From positions 124,001 to 188,000 of the forward strand of contig QQUE01000008.1 of assembly GCA_008501765.1 (NCBI GenBank): DNA of 64,000 nucleotides, read 5' to 3'. This DNA comes from Calditrichota bacterium. GTDB lineage: Bacteria > Zhuqueibacterota > Zhuqueibacteria > Zhuqueibacterales > Geothermadaptataceae. The notes beneath the pieces are model-generated. The model was not told the DNA's origin. It worked only from the letters and a program-made list of their open reading frames with translations, and did no database searches. The position numbers were made by a program, and so were the translations under genes. Position 1 is the stretch's first letter. Each line of letters begins with the position of its first letter. Below are positions 52,032 to 60,202 of the stretch, piece by piece.

Positions 52032-52065
52032 TAGTCAATTCTCTCAGACCTACTGGTAAAGCACT

Positions 52066-52512
52066 ATGCGTGAAAAAGACTTAAACGTACGCGTTGTTTC
52101 AAACGATGAAATCCACATGAGTATGCGGGGCCTGCAAGCTCTCATTAAACCCATTCGGGAAAAGTTGGAACATTTTGCGCAGGAGAACGGCTTCGATAAA
52201 CAACAAATATATGAAATTAAATTGGCCGTCAATGAGGCTCTGGCGAATATTATTAAACATGCGTACAAAGGAGATGATGTTGGCGATATTGAAGTTTCAT
52301 TGGAAACAAACGGCCTCGGTGATTTGGAAATAGCCATTCAGGATTTTGCCGAGAAAGTAGATATGGCCCAACTGGTTTCCCGTGATTTGGACAAAGCTGA
52401 GGATCATGGCCTGGGTTTGTATTTGATCAACAGTTTGATGGATGAAGTGGAATACGATCTTTCCCAGGAAAAAGGAACTCGATTAATATTAAAGAAGAAA
52501 TTAAATCAATAA
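52066..52512 (+). CDS. RsbW-like anti-sigma-factor ATPase
   Basis: Stand-alone HATPase domain of 148 residues in the RsbW/SpoIIAB family. N box KLAVNEALANIIKHAY (about 64-80), and G2-type DHGLGLYLINSLMDEV. Such kinases phosphorylate STAS antagonists and bind sigma or other targets; an STAS gene follows after 13 nt. Weak ribosome site. Confidence 0.92.
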   Translation: MREKDLNVRVVSNDEIHMSMRGLQALIKPIREKLEHFAQENGFDKQQIYEIKLAVNEALANIIKHAYKGDDVGDIEVSLETNGLGDLEIAIQDFAEKVDMAQLVSRDLDKAEDHGLGLYLINSLMDEVEYDLSQEKGTRLILKKKLNQ

Positions 52513-52525
52513 GTAGAGGCAGACT

Positions 52526-52858
52526 ATGAGTGAACTTGTTGCAAAAACAGAAGACGCCACGGTAATTACTCTTCAGGGTGAATTGGATGTAAACAACGTG
52601 GATAACCTCAAATCCCTGATCGAATCCGAGCTGCATGAGGGTACGGAAAAAATGCTTGTTGACCTTAAAAATGTATCCTACATGGATAGCGCGGCTCTGG
52701 GTGTGTTGGTCAGCGGTTTGAAAAGAGCCCGCCTGTCCAACGCACAGTTCAAGCTTGCCAACGTGACAGGAAACGTTGAAAACATATTTAAACTCACTCG
52801 ACTCACCAAATTCTTTGATATATATTCGAGTGTAGACGAAGCCATTGACAGTTTCTAA
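52526..52858 (+). CDS. STAS-domain anti-sigma factor antagonist
   Basis: 110-residue STAS domain. The phosphorylatable Ser is Ser54 in YMDSAALGVLVSGLKRAR, the hallmark of RsbV/SpoIIAA. GAGG lies before the ATG. It is the expected substrate of the RsbW-like kinase encoded 13 nt upstream. A PP2C phosphatase to reverse this is not in the window. Confidence 0.94.
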   Translation: MSELVAKTEDATVITLQGELDVNNVDNLKSLIESELHEGTEKMLVDLKNVSYMDSAALGVLVSGLKRARLSNAQFKLANVTGNVENIFKLTRLTKFFDIYSSVDEAIDSF

Positions 52859-52870
52859 ATTGGAGGAATC

Positions 52871-53404
52871 ATGGATATCATTCGTGTGATACGTGAAAAG
52901 TTGGAAGAAAGCAAAACACAATATTCTACCACAGAATACCGTGAGATAGTAAAAATCGAACTCGATAAATGCCTTGGATTGCTTGCCGAGCAAATCGATT
53001 TTGAATCTGCAAGTTTGTACGGGCTTGCGCGCCGCAAAAGAACGTTACAGAAAATGTGTGATTACGGTGACGGCGTCAATTTTATCGATAGTGTTCGTTT
53101 TGAGAACGGCTTTGGCTTGTCTGCCTGGGTTGCCAAGAAGCAAAAGCCCATCTATTTGTCGGATATTCATCGTGGCAGTCGCCATGGACAGGCGCCAATC
53201 CGCTCCTATCTTTCGATGCCTATCGTCGCCGATGAAAATGTAATTGGTGTTTTAAACCTTGCCCACACTGAAGCCAACGCCTTCGAACGCCGTGAAATGT
53301 GTACTATTAAAACCTTCATTGAAAACCTGAAACCTATCCTGGAAATATACCAACGATACAGCTATGGATTTAGAAATATCTCGGAAAGTAATTTTACTCA
53401 TTGA
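52871..53404 (+). CDS. GAF-domain protein
   Basis: 177 residues with a single GAF domain (about 15-160): LGLLAEQIDFESASLYGL, NGFGLSAWVAKKQKPIYLSD, RSYLSMPIVADENVIGVLNLA. There is no output domain. The ligand is unknown. GGAGG precedes the ATG. Its end overlaps the next gene by 41 nt. It probably feeds input into this signalling group. Confidence 0.9.
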   Translation: MDIIRVIREKLEESKTQYSTTEYREIVKIELDKCLGLLAEQIDFESASLYGLARRKRTLQKMCDYGDGVNFIDSVRFENGFGLSAWVAKKQKPIYLSDIHRGSRHGQAPIRSYLSMPIVADENVIGVLNLAHTEANAFERREMCTIKTFIENLKPILEIYQRYSYGFRNISESNFTH

Positions 53405-54443
53405 TGACGACCGCAGCTTGCATCAAATTCAGCATTATGTGCTCACCCAACATGGATTTGAGCTCATTTCTGCGTACTCTGGTGAAGATGGATTAAAATT
53501 AGCCCTGCGTGAAAAACCGGATATCATTTTAATGGACTACATGATGCCCGGTCTTTCGGGTGAAGAAGTGCTGGCGAAGATTAATTCCGAACCACAATAC
53601 CAGTCTTTAAAATCAGTTCCGCTTGTTATGCTCACGGCTGCCAACCACAACGATGCCCACATCAAGGGATTGTTGCGCAAGGGATTGGCGGCTTATTTAT
53701 GCAAGCCATTTGGCAAAAACGAACTCATCAACGTCCTGAAGAATGTTCTCCATAAACAGGAGGAAGCGCTTGAGGAAAAACAATTGATGGACCAACTTCT
53801 GCAATCCCGGGACTTCTTTTATAATATTCTGTCGAACTTCCCCGGCCTGCTGTTCACAACCAATGATCTTGGCGAAATTACCTATTTTACCAAAGGATCG
53901 AGTACATTTACCTCGTTGAATTACAGTCAGCTTAAGGGGCTTTCTCTTTGGGAGGTATTGAATCTTGACGAGCGGGAAGTAGCTGATTATTTTCATGATA
54001 ACCAGCAGGTAAATTTTTACAAAAAAGAGACGGTATTTCACGACGAAGAGAGGGGGGAGCTTCCAATTGAGTTAACAATTACCCCTTTGAAAAATAATAA
54101 TTCTGAGGTACAGGGCTTGTTATGTATCGCAAATGATTTAATTACACTGCGGAAGCTGGAACTTGAACGAAATGAAAAAGAGAAAATTAAGGGCATCGTT
54201 CAGGCGATGGCGACAGTGAATCATGAGATCAATAATCCGCTGACCCCGATTTTAGGCAATCTGAGTTTGTTAATCTCCGATACGCCGCATCTTTCGGCTG
54301 AAGCTGTTTCGAAATTGGTGAGCATTCAGGAAAGCGCGGAAGCCATCCGGGAAAAAGTTTATAAAATGAGCACAATTTCAAAGCCTATATTTAAACAGTA
54401 CTATAAAGATGAAATGATTATCGATATCGAAAATTCTGAATGA
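53364..54443 (+). CDS. REC-PAS-DHp response regulator without ATPase domain
   Basis: Receiver domain with Asp58 (ILMDYMMPG), PAS (about 150-265), then a DHp helix with His287 (ATVNHEINNPLTP) and a second helix to residue 340. It ends at 359 with no N, G1 or G2 box, so it cannot phosphorylate itself. It may receive phosphate from another kinase or use the HATPase encoded at 52066. Overlaps the GAF gene by 41 nt; no good ribosome site is visible. Last gene before the flgF promoter. Confidence 0.88.
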   Translation: MDLEISRKVILLIDDDRSLHQIQHYVLTQHGFELISAYSGEDGLKLALREKPDIILMDYMMPGLSGEEVLAKINSEPQYQSLKSVPLVMLTAANHNDAHIKGLLRKGLAAYLCKPFGKNELINVLKNVLHKQEEALEEKQLMDQLLQSRDFFYNILSNFPGLLFTTNDLGEITYFTKGSSTFTSLNYSQLKGLSLWEVLNLDEREVADYFHDNQQVNFYKKETVFHDEERGELPIELTITPLKNNNSEVQGLLCIANDLITLRKLELERNEKEKIKGIVQAMATVNHEINNPLTPILGNLSLLISDTPHLSAEAVSKLVSIQESAEAIREKVYKMSTISKPIFKQYYKDEMIIDIENSE

Positions 54444-54628
54444 ATCGCATCAAGTCGTGGTGCATTACCTCTGATGTACCATGAATTGATACCACCCGGC
54501 ATTTCTCTCCCCGCCCTGCAAAAATTTCCCTGCTCAAATCTTTCATTCTCAATGAAAATGGGAAAATCTATTTTTACAAATCCATCGTAAATAATAGGTT
54601 ACGAGCTTTAATTTTCGCTGATTTTCTC

Positions 54629-54644
54629 TGGCATACCCCTTGCA
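54629..54644 (+). promoter_or_regulatory. sigma-54 promoter upstream of flgF
   Basis: TGGCATACCCCTTGCA: GG at 54630-54631 and GC at 54642-54643, 10 nt apart, nearly the full consensus. It lies 43 nt before the flgF start, in a 243-nt gap. It probably drives the flgF-to-csrA operon. Confidence 0.87.
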
Positions 54645-54686
54645 TTAAGGCATTCCAATAAAACAACGAACCGAATTGAGGTAGAA

Positions 54687-55403
54687 ATGATTCGAGGTCT
54701 TTTTACATCGGCGACAAGTATGATGGCACGCGGAAATGTGTTGGATGTTGTAACCAATAATCTTGCCAATGTCGATACAGTCGGCTACAAACGCGATCGC
54801 GTCACTTTTCGCAATGTACTCGACGCGAAAAATATTGTGGAAGACGATCCCGATCAAGAAGGCATCGAAAATATAGAAACAGATTTTACAGCCGGTCAGT
54901 TCAAACTGACGGACAATCCCCTGGATTTCGCCCTGGAAGGCGATGGTTTTTTTGTCATTCAACGCGGTGATGAAAGTTTTTATAGCCGCAATGGCAGTTT
55001 TAAGTTAGGGCAGGAAGGCGAACTTCTCACCTTAAACGGCTACCAGGTGATGGGGGAGGGCGGGCCAATTGTTCTGCAGGAAGGTGAAATCGTTGTCAAC
55101 AAGGATGGCACTATTTTATCCGGTTCAACAATTGCCGGAAAATTTTTAGTTGTTGATTTTGAAAATCCGGATGGATTAATGAAAGCCGGCAACAATCTAT
55201 TTGCCAGGGCAGATGGAATGAGCGAACCGCAACAAATAGAAACTCTGGTAAAACAAGGATCGCTCGAACAATCCAATGTCAATCCGCTGGAAGAAATGGT
55301 AAACTTAATTTTAATTTCACGGGATTATACACAGAATCAAAAATCGATACAGACACAGGACTCGACCCTGCAGAAAGCAGTGAATGATCTGGGACGCATC
55401 TAA
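54687..55403 (+). CDS. flgF: flagellar basal-body rod protein FlgF
   Basis: Proximal rod subunit. N-terminal NLANVDTVGYKRDRVTFRNV and C-terminal QSNVNPLEEMVNLILISRDY are typical of FlgF/FlgG. At 238 residues it is shorter than FlgG next to it. TGAGG lies before the ATG. It is first after the sigma-54 promoter. Confidence 0.93.
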   Translation: MIRGLFTSATSMMARGNVLDVVTNNLANVDTVGYKRDRVTFRNVLDAKNIVEDDPDQEGIENIETDFTAGQFKLTDNPLDFALEGDGFFVIQRGDESFYSRNGSFKLGQEGELLTLNGYQVMGEGGPIVLQEGEIVVNKDGTILSGSTIAGKFLVVDFENPDGLMKAGNNLFARADGMSEPQQIETLVKQGSLEQSNVNPLEEMVNLILISRDYTQNQKSIQTQDSTLQKAVNDLGRI

Positions 55404-55435
55404 TTTCGGAACCGGCGCCAGGAAAGGAACAGAAA

Positions 55436-56224
55436 ATGATTCGAGCATTGCGCACAGCAGCGACGGGCATGATAGCCCAGGAACTGCAAATTGATACGAT
55501 TTCCAATAATTTGGCAAACGTCAACACCACGGGTTATAAAAAAGCAAAAATTGAATTTCAGGATTTGCTTTATCAAAACCGGCGCGCTATCGGCGTAGCC
55601 AATGTTCAAGGCGTGAACACACCCACAGAAATTCAAATTGGGCACGGCACAGCGGCCGTAAGTGTGCAAAAAAGTTTTTCCCAGGGGGATGTAAATATCA
55701 CCGAAAACCCGCTCGACCTTGCAATTGACGGCAACGGTTTTTTTCAAGTCACCCGCAATGACGGCACCATCGGCTACACACGCGATGGCTCCTTCAAACT
55801 CGCCGCTGACGGCCGGATTGTCAATTCGGATGGTCTTGTTTTGGAACCGGAGGCCTCCCTTCCCGCCGATACCCAAAGTGTACGAATTGCAAAAGACGGC
55901 GTTATTTCTGCCTTGACCGCTGGTGAAACAGAAGCAATCGAAATTGGCCGAATTGAGTTGGCACGTTTCATAAATCCGGCTGGCCTGGAAAATGTCGGCG
56001 GCAATCTTTACATCGCAACAGAAGCGACGGGCGAACCAATCGTTGGAAATGCCGGATCTGAAAATTTTGGCACAGTTCAGCAAGGCTTGCTGGAAATGTC
56101 GAACGTTCAGGTCGTGGAAGAAATGATAAACATGATCGTCGCCCAACGTGCCTACGAAATTAATTCTAAAGCTATCCGCACCTCTGAAGAAATGCTGAAT
56201 ATCGCCAGCAATCTAAGACGATAA
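55436..56224 (+). CDS. flgG: flagellar distal rod protein FlgG
   Basis: 262 residues, standard. N-terminal MIRALRTAATGMIAQELQID, SNNLANVNTTGYKKAKIEFQ, and C-terminal EMSNVQVVEEMINMIVAQRAYE, then SEEMLNIASNL. It forms the distal rod through the P and L rings. GGAAAGGA precedes the ATG. flgA follows after 15 nt. Confidence 0.97.
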   Translation: MIRALRTAATGMIAQELQIDTISNNLANVNTTGYKKAKIEFQDLLYQNRRAIGVANVQGVNTPTEIQIGHGTAAVSVQKSFSQGDVNITENPLDLAIDGNGFFQVTRNDGTIGYTRDGSFKLAADGRIVNSDGLVLEPEASLPADTQSVRIAKDGVISALTAGETEAIEIGRIELARFINPAGLENVGGNLYIATEATGEPIVGNAGSENFGTVQQGLLEMSNVQVVEEMINMIVAQRAYEINSKAIRTSEEMLNIASNLRR

Positions 56225-56239
56225 GAGCAGGGTAGCATA

Positions 56240-57235
56240 ATGAAAAACAATCAAAATAATCGCCGCCCTGGCCGTATTTTCTTCTTTTTTGTGCCGTTCC
56301 TTTTTCTATGCGCTGCTGCAAGTTTGGTGGCCGGTGAAAAGATAAATCTAACAATAAAATCAAATGTCATCGTTGTTGGCCCTGAAATAAAACTGACAGA
56401 AGTTTGTGAGTTCACCCCAAAAGACAAAAGCCTTGCCCGCCGGTTGGATAAAATAATTCTTGGGCGTGCGGCCCCACCCGGGGAGTCAAAAGAAGTTTCA
56501 CGCAGCCTCATTAAAATGCACTTGCGGCGAACCGGATTGTATGATCGGCTTGGCGCCATTTCCGGACCGCGTTCCGCCCGGGTCAAAACCGCCCATAAGG
56601 ACATTACCCGGGTAAAAATTGAGGATGCTGTCGCAAGCTATATTTCAAAAGAACTTAAAAACAAAAAGCTGGAATGGCGATTTGAGTTTTTACGAATTGC
56701 GGAAAAAATTGCCGGCCCAGTGAAAGCAGGTGAGCTCAAAGTTCGGTTGCAAAATGCGCGACTGAAAAAAGGACACACCACTTTTGACGTTCGTGTTTTG
56801 AGTAGCGGAAAAACAGTAAACCGCACAAAGGTGACAGGTACGTTGCGCATATTCGAAGATGTCGCCGTAGCAGCAAAATCCTTGAAGCGTGGTGACAAAA
56901 TTGGAGCTGCAGATATGGTCTTGAAACAAATGGAAACGACTTACATCTCCGGCGATCTGATAAACACCATCACAGCAAATACGGCGATGGAATGCCGCGT
57001 TCGTATTCCGGCAGGCAAAGTTTTGACCCGAAAGATGATTGCTGAAACGCCGACGATACGCAAAGGTGAGACTGTTGAGCTTGAAATATTGGCCGGCAAT
57101 GTTTTTTTGCGTACAAATGCGTTGTCGCAACAGAACGGTCGTCTGCATGAAAAAATACGTGTCTGGATGCAGGATACGCGAAAAATATTAAAAGGCGAAG
57201 TTGTTGGAAAAGGGAAAGTCCGGGTCGAATTATGA
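56240..57235 (+). CDS. flgA: flagellar P-ring assembly chaperone FlgA
   Basis: Periplasmic chaperone for FlgI. A signal peptide (about 1-31, hydrophobic FFFFVPFLFLCAAASLVAG) is followed by a variable domain and a C-terminal SAF domain (about 210-331, KSLKRGDKIGAADMVLKQM, RIPAGKVLTRKMI). Length 331, longer than E. coli FlgA (219). It overlaps flgH by ATGA. Confidence 0.93.
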   Translation: MKNNQNNRRPGRIFFFFVPFLFLCAAASLVAGEKINLTIKSNVIVVGPEIKLTEVCEFTPKDKSLARRLDKIILGRAAPPGESKEVSRSLIKMHLRRTGLYDRLGAISGPRSARVKTAHKDITRVKIEDAVASYISKELKNKKLEWRFEFLRIAEKIAGPVKAGELKVRLQNARLKKGHTTFDVRVLSSGKTVNRTKVTGTLRIFEDVAVAAKSLKRGDKIGAADMVLKQMETTYISGDLINTITANTAMECRVRIPAGKVLTRKMIAETPTIRKGETVELEILAGNVFLRTNALSQQNGRLHEKIRVWMQDTRKILKGEVVGKGKVRVEL

Positions 57236-57822
57236 TAAAATCTAAATTCATCCTCCTGTATTTAAATCCCATTTCTCTGATGCTATTTGGCAGCACAAAC
57301 CTGATGGCGCAATCTTTTACTTCAGTCGAGTCATTTTATGCTGATACCAGAGCCCACCGCGTTGGTGATATCATAACAATACATATTATCGAATACTCGC
57401 AGGGAAAAAATGAAGCCAATTCCAGCAATCAAAAAAACAGTCAAATCGGGCTCAATTCCGATGGCTCCGGCAGCTTGGGTTTTTTCCCGATCGGTGGCTT
57501 TGGATTGCAAAACAACGTTGATTTTCAGGGTCAAGGCGAATCGAGCCGAAAAGGCAGTTTAAGTGGTAAAATAACGGCAAAAATTACCGCTGTCGATCCC
57601 AATGGCAATTATGTTATCAAAGGGAACAGGGAAATATTGGTGAACAATGAAAAGCAAATGATGGTTCTGGACGGATCCATTCGTCCGGAAGATATCTCGA
57701 AGCAAAACATAATAATGAGTTATCAAATTGCAGATGCTAAAATTAGTTACAACGGAAGCGGTCCCTCGGAGCGCAGCCAAAAGGCAGGCTGGATTACCCG
57801 GATTTTTAACTGGCTTTTCTAA
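57232..57822 (+). CDS. flgH: flagellar L-ring protein FlgH, without lipobox
   Basis: Outer-membrane ring protein. Family core: HRVGDIITIHIIEYSQGKNEAN, GKITAKITAVDPNGNYVIKG and IRPEDISKQNIIMSYQIADA, ending in the amphipathic WITRIFNWLF. The signal peptide (about 1-26, ending LMAQ) has no cysteine near the cleavage site, whereas FlgH is usually a lipoprotein. Length 196. It overlaps flgI substantially. Confidence 0.94.
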   Translation: MIKSKFILLYLNPISLMLFGSTNLMAQSFTSVESFYADTRAHRVGDIITIHIIEYSQGKNEANSSNQKNSQIGLNSDGSGSLGFFPIGGFGLQNNVDFQGQGESSRKGSLSGKITAKITAVDPNGNYVIKGNREILVNNEKQMMVLDGSIRPEDISKQNIIMSYQIADAKISYNGSGPSERSQKAGWITRIFNWLF

Positions 57823-58912
57823 CCTGTTTTTTATATTTTTAGTTTGTTTTTTTCTATCCTCTTCCTTAAAAGCCGCTGTTCGGGCAAAGGACATCTCTCG
57901 CATCCAAGGATTGCAGACTAAAAAACTCATAGGATATGGCCTGGTCATCGGGCTCGATGGATCGGGCGATACGCGCCGTTCAATGGTTTCGTTGCAAACT
58001 GCTACGAACATGCTGCGTCGTTTTGGTATTAGCCTACCGAAAGAGCCGTTGCAGCTAAAAAATATTGCTGCAGTTATGATAACAGCCAATTTACCTGCGT
58101 TTATGCCGAACGGTAGTGTCATTGATGCCCAAGTTTCATCCATGGGCGATGCCAAAAGCCTGGAAGGCGGAACACTGGTGCTCTCGCCATTGGTTGATAC
58201 AAAAGGCAATCTTTTTGCTCATGCCCAGGGCTCGGTATCCGTCGGTGGTTATAATATTGAAAGTATCGGTGGCGACCGTATTCGTAAAAATTTTACCCTG
58301 GTCGGCCGAATTCCCAATGGGGCTACTCTCGTCCGCGATAGTGAAATCACTTCGCTCCCGGACTCCGTGCTTTTTCTCAACTTGAAATCACCCGATTTTA
58401 CGACGGCAGTTCAACTCGCCACCGCAATAAATACAACTTTAAATAATCAAGTAGCAAACGCCATCAACGCCGTACAAATTCGTGTCAGCATTCCTGGAAA
58501 TTATCGGACTCGCGTAGCCGAGTTTATAAGTTTAATCGAAAATACAGAAGTTGAACCCGATGTGCCCGCTCGCGTTGTGGTCAACGAACGAACCGGAACT
58601 GTTATCGTCGGGGAAAATGTTACGATTACGCCCGTTGCCATCGCTCACGGTAATTTACGCATCGAGGTTAAAAATTTTCCTATCGTCTCGCAGCCGGCGC
58701 CATTTTCGAAAGGCGAGACGACGGTCGTTCCAAATACACAAACGACGGTTACCGATACCTCTGGTAAAATGCTCGCTTTTGATGCATCGGCAAATATAAA
58801 AGATGTGGCCCGTGTGCTCAATGCTTTGGGGGTCACGCCGCGTGATCTGGTTGCCATTTTTCAGGCATTGAAACAAGCCGGCGCCCTGAAAGCTGAACTG
58901 GTGATAATGTGA
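57734..58912 (+). CDS. flgI: flagellar P-ring protein FlgI
   Basis: Periplasmic ring protein. The signal segment (FFIFLVCFFLSSSLKAA) is followed by RAKDISRIQGLQTKKLIGYG, GLVIGLDGSGD, and DVARVLNALGVTPRDLVAIFQALKQAGAL, all typical. The start is uncertain. ATG 57734 and TTG 57728 lie inside flgH and would give a 35-residue positively charged lead before the hydrophobic core. CTG 57824, 2 nt after the flgH stop, would give a more usual signal length but has no ribosome site. Mature protein is certain. Confidence 0.92.
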   Translation: MLKLVTTEAVPRSAAKRQAGLPGFLTGFSNLFFIFLVCFFLSSSLKAAVRAKDISRIQGLQTKKLIGYGLVIGLDGSGDTRRSMVSLQTATNMLRRFGISLPKEPLQLKNIAAVMITANLPAFMPNGSVIDAQVSSMGDAKSLEGGTLVLSPLVDTKGNLFAHAQGSVSVGGYNIESIGGDRIRKNFTLVGRIPNGATLVRDSEITSLPDSVLFLNLKSPDFTTAVQLATAINTTLNNQVANAINAVQIRVSIPGNYRTRVAEFISLIENTEVEPDVPARVVVNERTGTVIVGENVTITPVAIAHGNLRIEVKNFPIVSQPAPFSKGETTVVPNTQTTVTDTSGKMLAFDASANIKDVARVLNALGVTPRDLVAIFQALKQAGALKAELVIM

Positions 58913-58971
58913 TTGCGTACAACATCAGGACGATTAAAACGATTGCTTTTTTATTCATTTGGAAATAGGCT

Positions 58972-59691
58972 ATGGACAATCTTAAAATTGTAAATAATCC
59001 ACTCGCGGAAAAGTTATTAGGTGAAGCCCGTTCGAATGTGCAAAATTCTGATTCGGCGAAAGCTGAAAAGGCAACACGCCAGTTTGAGACCATTTTTGCC
59101 AATATGCTCTTCTCTGCGATGCGCAAAGCCATGGCGCCGGAAGGATTTTACGGTAGTGGGCCACAGGGCGATATTTTTCAGAGTATGATGGAGCAGCGGT
59201 TCGGCGAAATCGTCGCGAAACGCAATCAACTGGGAATTGCGGATTTGCTGAAACAACAGTTGGACGTTTCCTCCGGCAATCCTGAAACCGGCAAAATTTC
59301 GGATAAGCAATTGCAAAAAATCGTTGATGAGGCTGCTGCGCACACAGGCCTGGATCCGGATTTGATCAAGGCTGTTATCACGCAGGAAAGTGGCGGCAAT
59401 CCGCTGGCAATTTCAACAGCCGGTGCTAAGGGAATGATGCAACTGATGGATGAAACTGCGCGTGATCTGCAAGTAGAAAATGTGTTCGATTCTCGCGAAA
59501 ATATTTTTGCCGGCAGCCGATATTTAAAACAGCAGCTTGATGATTTTGGTAGTCTCGAGCTTGCTTTGGCGGCTTATAATGCCGGTCCTTCCGCTGTAAA
59601 AAAATATGGTGGCATTCCACCTTATGAGGAAACCCAGAATTACGTCAAGAGAGTTATGCATATTTTACAAAGAGAAAAGGGCACCGATTGA
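58972..59691 (+). CDS. flgJ: FlgJ-type rod-binding protein fused to lytic transglycosylase
   Basis: N-terminal rod-binding domain (about 30-95, RQFETIFANMLFSAMRKAM). C-terminal SLT-type transglycosylase (about 112-235) with catalytic Glu139 (VITQESGGNP), GAKGMMQLM and AAYNAGP. It digests peptidoglycan to let the rod pass. In E. coli and Salmonella the C-terminal half of FlgJ is a glucosaminidase instead. No signal peptide, as expected for export through the flagellum. Length 239. It overlaps flgN by TTGA. Confidence 0.93.
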   Translation: MDNLKIVNNPLAEKLLGEARSNVQNSDSAKAEKATRQFETIFANMLFSAMRKAMAPEGFYGSGPQGDIFQSMMEQRFGEIVAKRNQLGIADLLKQQLDVSSGNPETGKISDKQLQKIVDEAAAHTGLDPDLIKAVITQESGGNPLAISTAGAKGMMQLMDETARDLQVENVFDSRENIFAGSRYLKQQLDDFGSLELALAAYNAGPSAVKKYGGIPPYEETQNYVKRVMHILQREKGTD

Positions 59692-60185
59692 GTTCGAATA
59701 TGAAGATAATATCAAAAAATTTAAATAAAATCCTGATTGCGATCCACAGCACTTTCACCGAGCTTGTTTTGTGTTTGCAACAGGAACAACATACGCTTAA
59801 AAAGAGAGATAAAGACCTTCTGTTTCAGGTTGTGGGGGAAAAGAAGGAAATTCTGGGAAAAATTAACCGGTTAATAGAAGACCTGAGTGAACAGCACAAT
59901 ATGCTAAATATGCTCAACGGTAAACCTGGCGGCACTTCAATCTCTGATCTCTTTAAAAGCAATGACTTAAATCTGCACATTTTGTGGGAAGAGATTCATA
60001 ATTTGGCTGAATGTGCTCAAAGCCTAAACTATGAAAATGATAATATTGTTCAACTGAATCACTCTTTCTTTGTTGAATATCTGAATAAGCTGAAAGAATT
60101 GCGGATGCAGGCAGTTGGCTACCAAAAATCGAATGCTTCCACTGATAGATTAACGAGCAACATTCTAATAAATCGAATGAGCTGA
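59688..60185 (+). CDS. flgN: FlgN-like flagellar chaperone
   Basis: 165-residue helical protein between flgJ and flgK, fitting FlgN, the chaperone for FlgK and FlgL. The N-terminal half has LLFQVVGEKKEILGKINRLI, resembling the FlgN helices; the rest diverges. TTG start overlaps the flgJ stop (TTGA), with AAAAGGG at 7 nt. Identification rests on helix content and position. Confidence 0.8.
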   Translation: MSSNMKIISKNLNKILIAIHSTFTELVLCLQQEQHTLKKRDKDLLFQVVGEKKEILGKINRLIEDLSEQHNMLNMLNGKPGGTSISDLFKSNDLNLHILWEEIHNLAECAQSLNYENDNIVQLNHSFFVEYLNKLKELRMQAVGYQKSNASTDRLTSNILINRMS

Positions 60186-60202
60186 GGGACGAGGAGGAAT
60201 AT

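Noticed and set aside
55400-56146. 248-residue open frame on the minus strand
   Set aside because: It is the antisense of flgG and part of flgF, with no ribosome site and no protein family; flgG is certain.
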